From Clostridia bacterium (GTDB taxonomy: Bacteria > Bacillota > Clostridia > Christensenellales > Aristaeellaceae), in NCBI GenBank assembly GCA_017620115.1, contig JAFZRB010000159.1, positions 1 through 8,309 on the forward strand: a DNA stretch of 8,309 nt, in the 5' to 3' direction. Shown here in pieces: positions 1 through 7,095 of this stretch. Numbering within the stretch: position 1 is the stretch's first letter; each line of letters starts with the position of its first letter. The position numbers were made by a program, and so were the translations under genes. Under the pieces are notes generated by a model. That model saw only the letters and a program-made list of their open reading frames with translations. It was not told the DNA's origin and did not search any database.

Positions 1-936
1 ATGGACGCCCTGCCCCTCCAGGAGGATACGGGCGCGCCCTTCGCCTCGAAGACGCCCGGCATGATGCACGCCTGCGGCCACGACATCCACATGACCGCGG
101 CGCTCGGCGCGGCCCGGCTGCTCGCGGAGCGGCGGAGCGGGATGCGCGGCAGCGTCGTTTTCCTGTTCCAGCCGGACGAAGAAGGCCGCGGCGGCGCGCA
201 GCGCATGATCGACGCGGGCGCGCTCGAAGGCGTCGACGCCGTGTTCGGCGCGCACGTGTCGCCCGATTTGCCACTGGGCCACGTGGGCGTGAGATACGGC
301 AAGTTCTACGCCGCCTCGGACACCTTCCGCGTTGCGGTGAAGGGAAAAAGCGCGCACGGCGCGGAGCGGGAGAAGGGCGTGGACGCGCTGGCGGCCGCCG
401 CCCGCATGGTTACGGCCGTGCTCGCGCTGCCGGAGAATCTGCCGGGCGAAAAGAGCGTGGTGTCCGTGGGCACGCTGCGCGCCGGAACCGCTGAAAACAT
501 CCTGGCCGACAGCGCCGAATTTTCCGGCATCATCCGCACGCTGGGGCCGCAGGCGCGCGAGGCGATGCGCGCGCAGTTCGAGCGCACCGTGAACGCGCTG
601 TCGAACGAGGCGGGCGCTTCTGTGGAGTGCGCGCTGCGGGCGAGTTATCCGGGCGTGGTCAACGACGAGCGCATGACGCGCCTCGTGGAGCAGGCCGCCC
701 GCGCCGCGCTGGGGGGCGAATGCGTGCACGCAATCGAAAACCCGACCATGACCACGGAGGATTTCGGCTATTTCCTCCAGGCCAGGCCGGGTTCATACTA
801 TCACATCGGGGCGGGCTGCTCCCTGCCGCTGCACAATCCCCGCTTCCTGCCGGACGACAGGGCCGCCGCCGTCGGCGCGGCGGTTCACGCCGCAGTCATC
901 GAATCATTTCTTCGCGGCGACGCGCCGACCGCCTGA
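1..936 (+). CDS. M20 family (M20D-like) metallo-amidohydrolase, 5'-truncated by the window edge
   Basis: Predicted zinc- or manganese-dependent hydrolase that removes an acyl group from an N-acyl amino acid or similar amide (the hippurate hydrolase, N-acetyl-diaminopimelate deacetylase and IAA-amino-acid hydrolase group). Numbering from position 1, the family signature HACGHD is at residues 23-28 (metal ligands Cys25 and His27). The catalytic PDEEG segment is at 58-62, a metal-ligand His is in GAH (85), and the C-terminal ligand His is in LHNPRFLPDD (about 278). The small dimerisation (lid) domain lies at roughly residues 100-215. The ATG at position 1 is not the start: it is the Met of the internal family motif R-A-D-M-D-A-L-P, so about 65-80 residues are missing. 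The stop is TGA at 934-936. The cytoplasmic location is inferred. The gene is convergent with the activase. The family call is firm; the substrate cannot be told from sequence. Confidence 0.93.
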   Translation: MDALPLQEDTGAPFASKTPGMMHACGHDIHMTAALGAARLLAERRSGMRGSVVFLFQPDEEGRGGAQRMIDAGALEGVDAVFGAHVSPDLPLGHVGVRYGKFYAASDTFRVAVKGKSAHGAEREKGVDALAAAARMVTAVLALPENLPGEKSVVSVGTLRAGTAENILADSAEFSGIIRTLGPQAREAMRAQFERTVNALSNEAGASVECALRASYPGVVNDERMTRLVEQAARAALGGECVHAIENPTMTTEDFGYFLQARPGSYYHIGAGCSLPLHNPRFLPDDRAAAVGAAVHAAVIESFLRGDAPTA

Positions 937-967
937 TCCGGGCTCCGAGCGCGACAAGACCCATGAT

Positions 968-995
968 CGCGCGTCGTCCTGTCACCCGACGCGCG
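968..995. terminator. Candidate bidirectional hairpin between convergent genes
   Basis: A perfect 9-bp inverted repeat (CGCGCGTCG at 968-976 and CGACGCGCG at 987-995) encloses a 10-nt loop. It sits between the converging amidohydrolase and activase genes, and the activase stop codon (982-984) lies in the loop. The position and GC-rich stem suit a shared transcription end point. However, neither strand has a U-tract after the stem, so it is not a classical intrinsic terminator and may only block 3' exonuclease decay. Confidence 0.4.
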
Positions 996-1866
996 CGTTG
1001 ACGCCCCGTCTCGCAAAGAGCGCTTGAAACGCCCGCATGGCCGCGTCGTCCGGCACGGTAAAATCCTGTCCCTCAGTCAGCCCCAGCAGCGCCCGTTTGC
1101 CGCCGCCCAGCCGGTGATAGGCCAGGAGCTCAACGCGCTCCACGGGCTTCCCGGCCAGCCAATCCGCGACGGCCTCCAGCTCGCCGTCGTTCCCGCCCGG
1201 CACGCACGGCACGCGCACCCAGATCCGCGCGCCGGCGGCCAGCAGGCGCGTCAGGTTGTCCAGAATGAGACCGTTATCCGCGCCGGTCAGGCGGCGATGA
1301 ACCTGCGGATCGATCGCCTTGACATCGTAAAGAAACATCGGCGCATACGGCAGGACGCGCTCGAAACGCTCCCAGGGCACGCAACCCGCCGTGTCGATGG
1401 CCGTATGGATGCCCGCTTCGCGGCACAGTCGGCACACCGCCTCCAGAAAGTCGATTTGCAGCATGCACTCGCCGCCGGAAAACGTCACCCCGCCGCCCGA
1501 TTCCCGAAAATACGGCAGGTCTGTGAGGATCTCCTCCATAGCCCGCACTTCGTCCATATCGGTTCCGGCCAGCGTAAGCGCCCCGGCGAAGCATTCCCGC
1601 GCGCACAGCCCGCACCCGGCGCACATTTCGCGATACGCCGCGGGCCGCCCGGGTCTGTGCACGCCGTTGGGGCACACCTGCGCGCACCGCCCGCAGCCGA
1701 TGCACAGCTCGCGATTGTACTCCAGAGAGGGCCGCGCGGACAGCGATTCCGGATTGTGGCACCACGCGCAACGCAGATTGCAGCCCTTAAAAAACACGGT
1801 CGTGCGGATGCCGGGCCCGTCGTGCGTGGAATACCTCTGAATGTTGAATAAACGGCCTTTCGCCAC
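982..1866 (-). CDS. Glycyl-radical-enzyme activating protein (PflA-like radical SAM with two-cluster ferredoxin insert)
   Basis: Predicted to reductively cleave S-adenosylmethionine and place a glycyl radical on a partner pyruvate-formate-lyase-like enzyme under anaerobic conditions. Numbering from the GTG start (294 aa), the radical-SAM CX3CX2C motif is Cys29, Cys33 and Cys36 (GCNLRCAWCHNPE), preceded by the family hallmark YSTHDGPGIRT. A ferredoxin-like insert supplies two CX2CX2CX3C sets (Cys55/58/61/65 and Cys82/85/88/92) for two extra 4Fe-4S clusters. The SAM-binding GGE is at 131-133. The frame stays open to an ATG at 1944. GTG at 1866 is preferred because GGGAGG lies 7 nt upstream and the conserved N-terminus (KGRLFNIQRYS) begins two residues later. 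The gene lies 88 bp downstream of the mannosidase with no visible promoter, so co-transcription is likely. No glycyl radical enzyme is in the window, so the partner is unknown. Confidence 0.93.
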   Translation of the reverse strand: MAKGRLFNIQRYSTHDGPGIRTTVFFKGCNLRCAWCHNPESLSARPSLEYNRELCIGCGRCAQVCPNGVHRPGRPAAYREMCAGCGLCARECFAGALTLAGTDMDEVRAMEEILTDLPYFRESGGGVTFSGGECMLQIDFLEAVCRLCREAGIHTAIDTAGCVPWERFERVLPYAPMFLYDVKAIDPQVHRRLTGADNGLILDNLTRLLAAGARIWVRVPCVPGGNDGELEAVADWLAGKPVERVELLAYHRLGGGKRALLGLTEGQDFTVPDDAAMRAFQALFARRGVNARVG

Positions 1867-1873
1867 GGCGCTG

Positions 1874-1879
1874 CCTCCC
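1874..1879 (-). promoter_or_regulatory. Ribosome binding site for the activase (fixes the GTG start)
   Basis: GGGAGG on the minus strand lies 7 nt before the GTG at 1866. The upstream in-frame ATG codons (1944, 1932) lack a properly spaced Shine-Dalgarno sequence, so this site decides the start. Confidence 0.75.
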
Positions 1880-1922
1880 GCCGATCGTTTTGATCGGCAT
1901 GGATCCATCCGCCGCCCGGGCG
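1880..1922 (-). other. Intercistronic hairpin and two palindromes between mannosidase and activase
   Basis: Three symmetrical elements follow one another in the 88-bp gap. They are a 7-bp hairpin with a 5-nt loop (1880-1898; minus-strand GCCGATC, loop AAAAC, GATCGGC), the palindrome ATGGATCCAT (1899-1908) and the palindrome CGCCCGGGCG (1913-1922). The hairpin abuts the activase Shine-Dalgarno site directly. It has no U-tract, so it is not a terminator. An mRNA-processing, stability or translational role is inference only. Confidence 0.4.
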
Positions 1923-1954
1923 ATGAACCCATGCCTTCTTCCATTGTTCCGTCT

Positions 1955-4846
1955 TTACAGCGCAGCCTTCACGGCCCAGATGCCGCTCGCTTTCATCTGG
2001 AAAACGAGCTCGTCGCCCTCGACGTGCGCCTCGCCTGCCGCGCCACGTTCGCTCAGATCGACGAGGCAAACGGCTTTGACCGGTACGCCGAGCTTCAGGC
2101 GGGCTTCGCCGTCCTCGCCCGCGGTCTCGTAGCCGCGGATCAGCAGCCCGTCCGCCTGCGGCTGCACGGAAGTGATCGCCGCGTGGCCGCAGGTCAGCTC
2201 GGCCAGTCCGCAGCTTGCGGGCAGCGTGCCGCCGTGCACATTGCCGGGCTGGTAGAACAGGCCGTGATTCAGCTCGTCGGTGAGCCGCTGCAGATCCTGT
2301 GCGGTCTCCTGCGCCGCGCCCAGCCACAGCGCGATCGTATGAACGCCCCGCTCGGGATACGGATCGGGACTCACCGAGCTGTTGATGAGCGTCAGCGACA
2401 GCGCGTCCCGCTCGCCGCGATAGCCATATTTCGAATCGCTCACCAGCGCCAGCGCGCGGCTGTCCGCGCGCAGCGCAGCGCCGCCGCCGATGCCGGGCAC
2501 GTCGTTGTTCAGCGGATCGCGCAGTTTGCTGCCCGCGGGAATAAGATAGCGGAAGCGCCCGGACAGCTGGGCAGCCGGCGCGCGCCAGACGAGCACGGGA
2601 ACGGTATCGCCGCCCTGCTCCTGCCAGTCCACCTTCAGATCCACGCGCAGCGCGCGGCTGCCCGCGTCGAGCGAATACACGGCCTCGATCGTCGAGGGCA
2701 CGCGGCATTCGCCCTGCACGCTGAACGTGGCCTTCACGCTCTGCCGCAGCGCGCCGCGCTCGGCTTTCCCGATCTCCACGCATTTGTCCACGGGAACGCT
2801 CCGGATCGTGCGGCCGATGTTCCAGGCGCTGGAGGTGCGGCGTTCGGTCTCGAGGTATTGAAGGCCCGCCGTCTCACCGGCGCGCAGCAGCTCCTCGCCG
2901 TCCTTCAGATCGACGAACGACTTCACGCGGCCGCTCCGCGCGTCGATCACGGCGCGCACGACGCAGTTATCCAGCGCGATGTCGTCGTAGAAGCGCGACA
3001 CCTGTTCGCGCTCATCCTGCAGATAGACGGGATACGTCTCCGGCTCCTTCTGGCGCAGCACGATGGTGGTATAGCCCACAGCGGGCACGCTGACCTGCGC
3101 CAGCACGCGGAAATAGCGGTGATCCCAGTACTTTTGCAGCGCCTTGTCAAGCAGCTGGCAGGGGAGCTCGCGGCCGTCCGCGTCCTGGACGGTCACGCGG
3201 GCAAGATCGCCCGTGTAATCCCACACGGTCAGCTCCACGACGCCCGTGCGCGCTTCGCACAGCGTGTTGAATACATGGAACACGCGCACGAGGCCGCTGC
3301 CCCGCTCCGCGGCGGGCACGCCCGCGAAGTGCTCGATGCCGTAACCCACGCCCGCGCCTTCGGACTGCGTGTCAAACCGCGCGGCCTGCGCCGTCTCCCA
3401 GGGCCGCGCGCTCTTCAGCGCCGCCAGGGAAGCCGTGTCCACCGAGCGGGCGATTGCCGCCATGGCCTTTTCCAGCTGCGTGTTGGTCACCGCCGCCGCG
3501 CCCTGATAGAGCCCCATGGCGTATTCGCGGGAATCCTGCACGCAGGAGCCGGTGAGTATGTCGTGGAAATGGGTAAACAGCACGTCGCGCCAAGTTTCCT
3601 CCATTTGTCCTTTCGGCAGGCGGTAATCCGTCTTCCGTTCGGCCAGCGCGGCGAGCGCCTCAGCGTCGTAGAACGCGGCCTCGGCGCGCCGGTTGCCGCG
3701 CTTGATGCGGCTCTGCGTGGTGTAACAGCCGGGCGCGAAGAAGTTTATCTCCTCGTCCACCACCGGCAGGCTGTCCCGGACGGCTTCGGCCTCGCGGAAA
3801 TACTCGCGCAGGCCGCCGAACCTGATCGTGGGATAGATGGGCCAGGTCATCATGTCGAGCGCCCGTTCCACGTCGCGCCGGGTCGGGCCGCCTCCGTGGT
3901 CGCCCACGCCGTACACCACCATGCCAACCTTGAGGCCGCTGGAGCGCTTCACGACCTCCATCAGGCCGGAGGCGATCTGCGGCGTGATGGCCGAGTTATA
4001 CCAGTTTGCCTCGCGCAGCGCCATGATCTCGCGGCCGGAAGGCGCGCGGTAGCGGTACAGCAGGTCGCTGCGGGCGTTGCCGCGGCAGTGATACATGTAT
4101 TTCACGCCGCCGAAGGCGTCGATCTCCGGGATGGTCTCCGCGTGGCCGAAGGTGTCGGGCACGAAGTCGAGGTCGAAATCCTTCACGCCCCACACGTCGC
4201 GCAGGTAATGCCTGGTATACTCGATGTGCCGCAGCAGCGACTCGCCGGAGGGCATGTTCTTGTCGCTCTCGACCCAGCTGGTGGCGGCCACCTCCCAGCG
4301 GCCCTCGGCGATATACTTTTTCATGCGCGCCATCAGTTCGGGATCGTATTTTTCCACGATGCGGTACACCGAGCCCTGCGACTGGGTGAAGGTGAAGTCC
4401 GGATATTCGTCCATGATGCCGCACATGGTGCGGAAGGTGGCCAGCGTAGCCGCCACGGTCTCCTGATAACTCCACATCCAGTTCATGTCAATGTGGGCGT
4501 GGCCGGTGAGGAACAGCTTGTAGGACCGGGCAAGCGGCGCCATAGGCGCGAGGATATCCTCCGCCTTCCGGCAGACGGCGTCGGCGAGCACGCCGTCGGA
4601 CGCCAAAGCGGACAGCAGATAATCGAGCGCTTCGTCCAGTTCCTTCTCATACGCCCCGCCGTTGGCTTCGCTCACGTGCAGCGCGTATTCCAGCTCGGCC
4701 AGAACGCGCCGGTTCATGCGGCTGGGCGGCGCGATGTGCCACACTTCCTCCTCCGGCATGCCGAAGGTGTACTCAAAATGCGTCTTTTCCCGGTTGCCGC
4801 CCACGCTTTTCTTAAGCCGGATCAGTTTTTCCGCGAGTTCGCTCAT
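1955..4846 (-). CDS. Glycoside hydrolase family 38 alpha-mannosidase, cytoplasmic
   Basis: Predicted retaining, zinc-dependent exo-alpha-mannosidase of 963 aa, a usual length for bacterial GH38. Numbering from the preferred start, the zinc motif GHAHIDMNW gives ligands His118 and Asp120. The probable nucleophile and zinc ligand is Asp231 in VPDTFGHAETIPEI. The last zinc ligand is His428 in THFHDILTGS. The catalytic (beta/alpha)7 and three-helix domains cover roughly residues 110-490. A beta-sandwich C-terminal region fills about 500-963. There is no signal peptide, so the substrate is probably an imported mannosyl oligosaccharide or glycoside. The ATG at 4846 is chosen over 4861 because GGAGG sits 8 nt before it. 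The stop is TAA. The gene has its own promoter (4885-4913) and lies upstream of the activase. Linkage specificity cannot be read from sequence; relatives include alpha-1,3-mannosidases and phosphomannosyl-glycerate hydrolases. Confidence 0.95.
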   Translation of the reverse strand: MSELAEKLIRLKKSVGGNREKTHFEYTFGMPEEEVWHIAPPSRMNRRVLAELEYALHVSEANGGAYEKELDEALDYLLSALASDGVLADAVCRKAEDILAPMAPLARSYKLFLTGHAHIDMNWMWSYQETVAATLATFRTMCGIMDEYPDFTFTQSQGSVYRIVEKYDPELMARMKKYIAEGRWEVAATSWVESDKNMPSGESLLRHIEYTRHYLRDVWGVKDFDLDFVPDTFGHAETIPEIDAFGGVKYMYHCRGNARSDLLYRYRAPSGREIMALREANWYNSAITPQIASGLMEVVKRSSGLKVGMVVYGVGDHGGGPTRRDVERALDMMTWPIYPTIRFGGLREYFREAEAVRDSLPVVDEEINFFAPGCYTTQSRIKRGNRRAEAAFYDAEALAALAERKTDYRLPKGQMEETWRDVLFTHFHDILTGSCVQDSREYAMGLYQGAAAVTNTQLEKAMAAIARSVDTASLAALKSARPWETAQAARFDTQSEGAGVGYGIEHFAGVPAAERGSGLVRVFHVFNTLCEARTGVVELTVWDYTGDLARVTVQDADGRELPCQLLDKALQKYWDHRYFRVLAQVSVPAVGYTTIVLRQKEPETYPVYLQDEREQVSRFYDDIALDNCVVRAVIDARSGRVKSFVDLKDGEELLRAGETAGLQYLETERRTSSAWNIGRTIRSVPVDKCVEIGKAERGALRQSVKATFSVQGECRVPSTIEAVYSLDAGSRALRVDLKVDWQEQGGDTVPVLVWRAPAAQLSGRFRYLIPAGSKLRDPLNNDVPGIGGGAALRADSRALALVSDSKYGYRGERDALSLTLINSSVSPDPYPERGVHTIALWLGAAQETAQDLQRLTDELNHGLFYQPGNVHGGTLPASCGLAELTCGHAAITSVQPQADGLLIRGYETAGEDGEARLKLGVPVKAVCLVDLSERGAAGEAHVEGDELVFQMKASGIWAVKAAL

Positions 4847-4854
4847 CGTCGTTT

Positions 4855-4859
4855 CCTCC
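4855..4859 (-). promoter_or_regulatory. Ribosome binding site for the GH38 mannosidase
   Basis: GGAGG on the minus strand is spaced 8 nt from the ATG at 4846. It overlaps codons 1-3 of the alternative ATG at 4861, which itself lacks a Shine-Dalgarno sequence, so translation most likely begins at 4846. Confidence 0.75.
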
Positions 4860-4884
4860 ATTCTGCGGCCGCCGCCGCGTCGTT

Positions 4885-4913
4885 ATTATATAAACCACTG
4901 GCATTTTGTTCAA
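4885..4913 (-). promoter_or_regulatory. Sigma-A-type promoter for the mannosidase, overlapping the upstream stop codon
   Basis: On the minus strand a -35 box TTGAAC (4913-4908) and a perfect -10 box TATAAT (4890-4885) are separated by exactly 17 nt. The predicted transcription start is near 4878, giving a leader of about 30 nt. The -35 box contains the TGA stop (4912-4910) of the propeller gene. The patch is AT-rich in an otherwise GC-rich setting, which supports a real promoter. Confidence 0.75.
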
Positions 4914-6997
4914 TCGTTATTCTGACCTTTCGCGCGGCCGGCCCGATCCCGCGGCCGGAGCAGGCTCCTGTCCGCGCGAAAGGCCAGAAAACCGCGATCC
5001 GGGAAGGCGTACTCTCCCCGATAGTTCGAGGCGTTATAGGCCGGGAACTTGCAGGGATGATACGTCTGCGGCTTCGGATTATCCGCCTGCGTGTAGATAT
5101 ACATGCTGTGATAATCCCACACGATCAGCTCGTCCCGCTCGTCCCCGCACAGATCCAGGCACTCGCAGCACAGCACGGGATGACCGTCGTCGGGGAAAGA
5201 GACCGCGCGCAGCCCCGCGCCGTTCAGCAGCCCTCCCCCGTCGGGATCGGCGTTGGTGAGGATCAGCTCAGCGCCATCGCCGTCCCAGTTGACGGGGGCG
5301 ATGATGTTGCCGTTCATTTCGTTCTGCATCTCCCATATGGGCTCGCCGTCGCAGTCGTAGAGGAAGATGCCGCCCTGATGCCCCCAGAAATTGGTCACGG
5401 CGATCTCCAGGCCCTTCCGATCCGGGCAATAATTGGCGACGGAAACGCGCTGGGCATGCCCGATTCCATCCCGTTTGAGGATGTTCCCATAGAAATCGCC
5501 GATGAAGAAGCCCTGCGTGCCCGAGACGCAGGCGAAATACCCCGCCGGGTCGTCCGGCTTCCAGCGCCCGGCCACAATCTCGTCCGTGTGATCCTTTTCG
5601 ATGGGATAATGCCACAGCTCCGTCCCGTCGCTGTCCAGCAGGCGATACCCCGCGAGCAGCTCGTCTTTGCCGTCGCCGTCCACGTCGACCGGCAGCGGAC
5701 AGTGCCCCGTGTTGGTAGGGCTCTTGTCGTGCCAGAGCGTGTTGAGCTCGTCGTCCAGCGCCCACAGGCGGCAGTAGCGATCCTTGATGAGGATATCCCG
5801 CGGCTGCGGCAGGCCGCGCAGGTTGCAGATGCGGATGCCATCCGGGTTCAGCCGGGCGAAGGCATAAACGCCATAGGGCGCGCCGATGAGCCCCTCGTCC
5901 TCCTGATCGGCCACGGGCGTCTTCGCGGCGCGCTTCACCCGCCCGGTGCGCCCGTCCAGAATACGAATCTCGAAATCCCAGCCGCAGATCACTTCGTCAA
6001 AGCCGTCGCCGTCGATGTCGTATACCTGCAGCGCCATATCCGCCGAGACCCTGCCCAGCCGCTCTGCCTGATCGGAAGGTTCCCCCAGCTGCCAGAGCAC
6101 TTTCCCGTCCAGATCGACGGCCGTGAGGCAGCTGATGAAGCCATAGGCGTCCCGGCTGACGCGGCGCTGCATCTGCGCCAGCACGACCTGCCAGTTTCCG
6201 TCGCCCAGAAGATGGCCGAAGCGCGCCTGACGGCTGGTTCCGAAATTCCCGAGGTCGATTTTCTTCCAGAGCTTCATCGCGGGATGCTTCGCCTGCTCCG
6301 CCGCCTCCCGCGCTTTGTGCGCCGCCGCGCGCGCGGCGATGGCGCGGGCTTCCTCCGCCGTGGTTCGCGCCTCAAAATCGGAGAACCGCGCCGGGCAGTC
6401 GGCGGTGATTCCGACTTTGCCGCCCCGCGCCGCCAGCGGCGTCCGGGCTTCGATCAGAAGGACGCCGTTCACATAGCAGCGCGCCAGATCGTCCTGGCAG
6501 TCCACGCTCAGGCGATAGGTGTCGTCCGGATCCTGAGGAAACGCTGCCTGGCCCAGCAGCAGGATATCCTCCTTGTGCCGGTAGCGCAGCGCAGCCGTTT
6601 CCCGATCCTCCAGGGCGAATACCAGCGTATCGATGGAATGGTTCAGGCAGAAGACCAGGCCCGCCATGCCGCCCAGCGACAACCGCCGCAGGCTCACGGA
6701 TACGGTATAGTTCTTCCAGAAGGGCGTTCCGGTCTCCAGCGTGGGAAAGATGCGGTGGGGGTTGTTCTTCTCCACGCGCATGCATTCCATGGCATGGCGG
6801 CCGTCCTGTCCGGTGATCAGCCAGGTGGGACCCGTGCCGTTCCAGGTATAGTTGCACACCTGATCCAGCCATCGCCCGCGATAGCCTTTTTCGGTGACAT
6901 ACTGATACTCGCCCATGGCCGTGTGGTCGGGATCGTAGGGAAACTCCCCGATCGGGAAATCCATGAAATCTTCGCGGCACAGAATATGATCCTTCAT
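4910..6997 (-). CDS. Intracellular concanavalin-like plus beta-propeller (FG-GAP / PL11-like) protein, function unknown
   Basis: This 695-aa protein has no signal peptide. Residues ~1-205 look like a concanavalin/LamG-type beta-sandwich, ending in a segment with RLSVDCQDDLARCYVNG and GGKVGITADCPARFSDFEA. Residues ~209-241 form an Ala/Glu/Arg-rich, probably helical linker. Residues ~245-665 form repeated propeller blades with calcium-binding-like loops: DIDGDGFDE (327-335), DVDGDGKDE (438-446), and weaker WDGDGAE (571-577) and DLCGDERDE (615-623). This arrangement and the segment NTGHCPLPVDVDGDGKDE recall PL11 rhamnogalacturonan lyases and unnamed FG-GAP proteins of Bacillota and Lentisphaerae; I cannot confirm lyase residues. 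The C-terminal tail is basic. ATG 6997 is chosen over 7036 because AGGGAGAGG lies 7 nt upstream and 7036 falls in a leader hairpin loop. A carbohydrate-binding or lyase role next to a mannosidase is inference. The gene is driven by the promoter at 7096-7124. Confidence 0.85.
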   Translation of the reverse strand: MKDHILCREDFMDFPIGEFPYDPDHTAMGEYQYVTEKGYRGRWLDQVCNYTWNGTGPTWLITGQDGRHAMECMRVEKNNPHRIFPTLETGTPFWKNYTVSVSLRRLSLGGMAGLVFCLNHSIDTLVFALEDRETAALRYRHKEDILLLGQAAFPQDPDDTYRLSVDCQDDLARCYVNGVLLIEARTPLAARGGKVGITADCPARFSDFEARTTAEEARAIAARAAAHKAREAAEQAKHPAMKLWKKIDLGNFGTSRQARFGHLLGDGNWQVVLAQMQRRVSRDAYGFISCLTAVDLDGKVLWQLGEPSDQAERLGRVSADMALQVYDIDGDGFDEVICGWDFEIRILDGRTGRVKRAAKTPVADQEDEGLIGAPYGVYAFARLNPDGIRICNLRGLPQPRDILIKDRYCRLWALDDELNTLWHDKSPTNTGHCPLPVDVDGDGKDELLAGYRLLDSDGTELWHYPIEKDHTDEIVAGRWKPDDPAGYFACVSGTQGFFIGDFYGNILKRDGIGHAQRVSVANYCPDRKGLEIAVTNFWGHQGGIFLYDCDGEPIWEMQNEMNGNIIAPVNWDGDGAELILTNADPDGGGLLNGAGLRAVSFPDDGHPVLCCECLDLCGDERDELIVWDYHSMYIYTQADNPKPQTYHPCKFPAYNASNYRGEYAFPDRGFLAFRADRSLLRPRDRAGRAKGQNND

Positions 6998-7004
6998 GCT
7001 GATT

Positions 7005-7013
7005 CCTCTCCCT
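7005..7013 (-). promoter_or_regulatory. Ribosome binding site for the propeller protein
   Basis: AGGGAGAGG on the minus strand lies 7 nt before the ATG at 6997. Its first two bases are the 3' end of the leader stem (7012-7079), so the ribosome site sits directly at the foot of that structure. Confidence 0.7.
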
Positions 7014-7079
7014 GAAAAGACGGACGCCGGCTCCATGCCCGCGCGGTTCCGGTCTCGCCGGCGCCGCGCCGTCTTTCAG
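7012..7079 (-). promoter_or_regulatory. Strongly structured 5' leader with alternative folds
   Basis: The predicted ~90-nt leader brackets itself. On the minus strand CTGAAAGACGG (7079-7069) pairs with CCGTCTTTTCAG (7023-7012), giving 11 bp with one bulged T. Inside, CGCCGGC (7063-7057) pairs with GCCGGCG (7031-7025). A competing hairpin pairs GCGCGG (7069-7064) with CCGCGC (7046-7041), with CCGG (7061-7058) on CCGG (7052-7049) within. The inner GC stem is followed four nucleotides later by TCTTTT, as in an attenuator. I match it to no known riboswitch class. Confidence 0.5.
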
Positions 7080-7083
7080 ATCG

Positions 7084-7094
7084 TTCACCGTGAA
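7084..7094 (-). promoter_or_regulatory. Short dyad at the predicted transcription start (candidate operator)
   Basis: TTCAC-C-GTGAA is a perfect 11-nt dyad lying just downstream of the -10 box, over the predicted start near 7089-7090. The position suits a repressor site, but the arms are only 5 bp and no second copy was seen near the mannosidase promoter. Confidence 0.3.
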
Positions 7095-7095
7095 T

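Noticed and set aside
627..1001. Overlapping plus-strand open frame inside the amidohydrolase, and similar shadow frames elsewhere
   Set aside because: They overlap well-supported genes in other frames, are Arg/Ala-rich and show no recognisable motif.
1867..1944. N-terminal extension of the activase starting at ATG 1944
   Set aside because: The extra 26 residues match nothing in the family and have no well-spaced Shine-Dalgarno site; the GTG at 1866 has one 7 nt upstream.
1841..7015. A 1724-codon open frame on the plus strand opposite the mannosidase and propeller genes
   Set aside because: It lies in exact codon register with both minus-strand genes, which share one frame. Stops would appear only where the sense genes use TTA, CTA or TCA, codons that GC-rich genes avoid. 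The translation is His/Arg/Ala-rich low-information sequence with no family motifs, while the opposite strand has clear GH38 and propeller motifs.
6998..7036. Propeller-protein start at ATG 7036
   Set aside because: No ribosome site precedes it and it lies in the loop of the leader hairpin; the ATG at 6997 has a strong, correctly spaced site.
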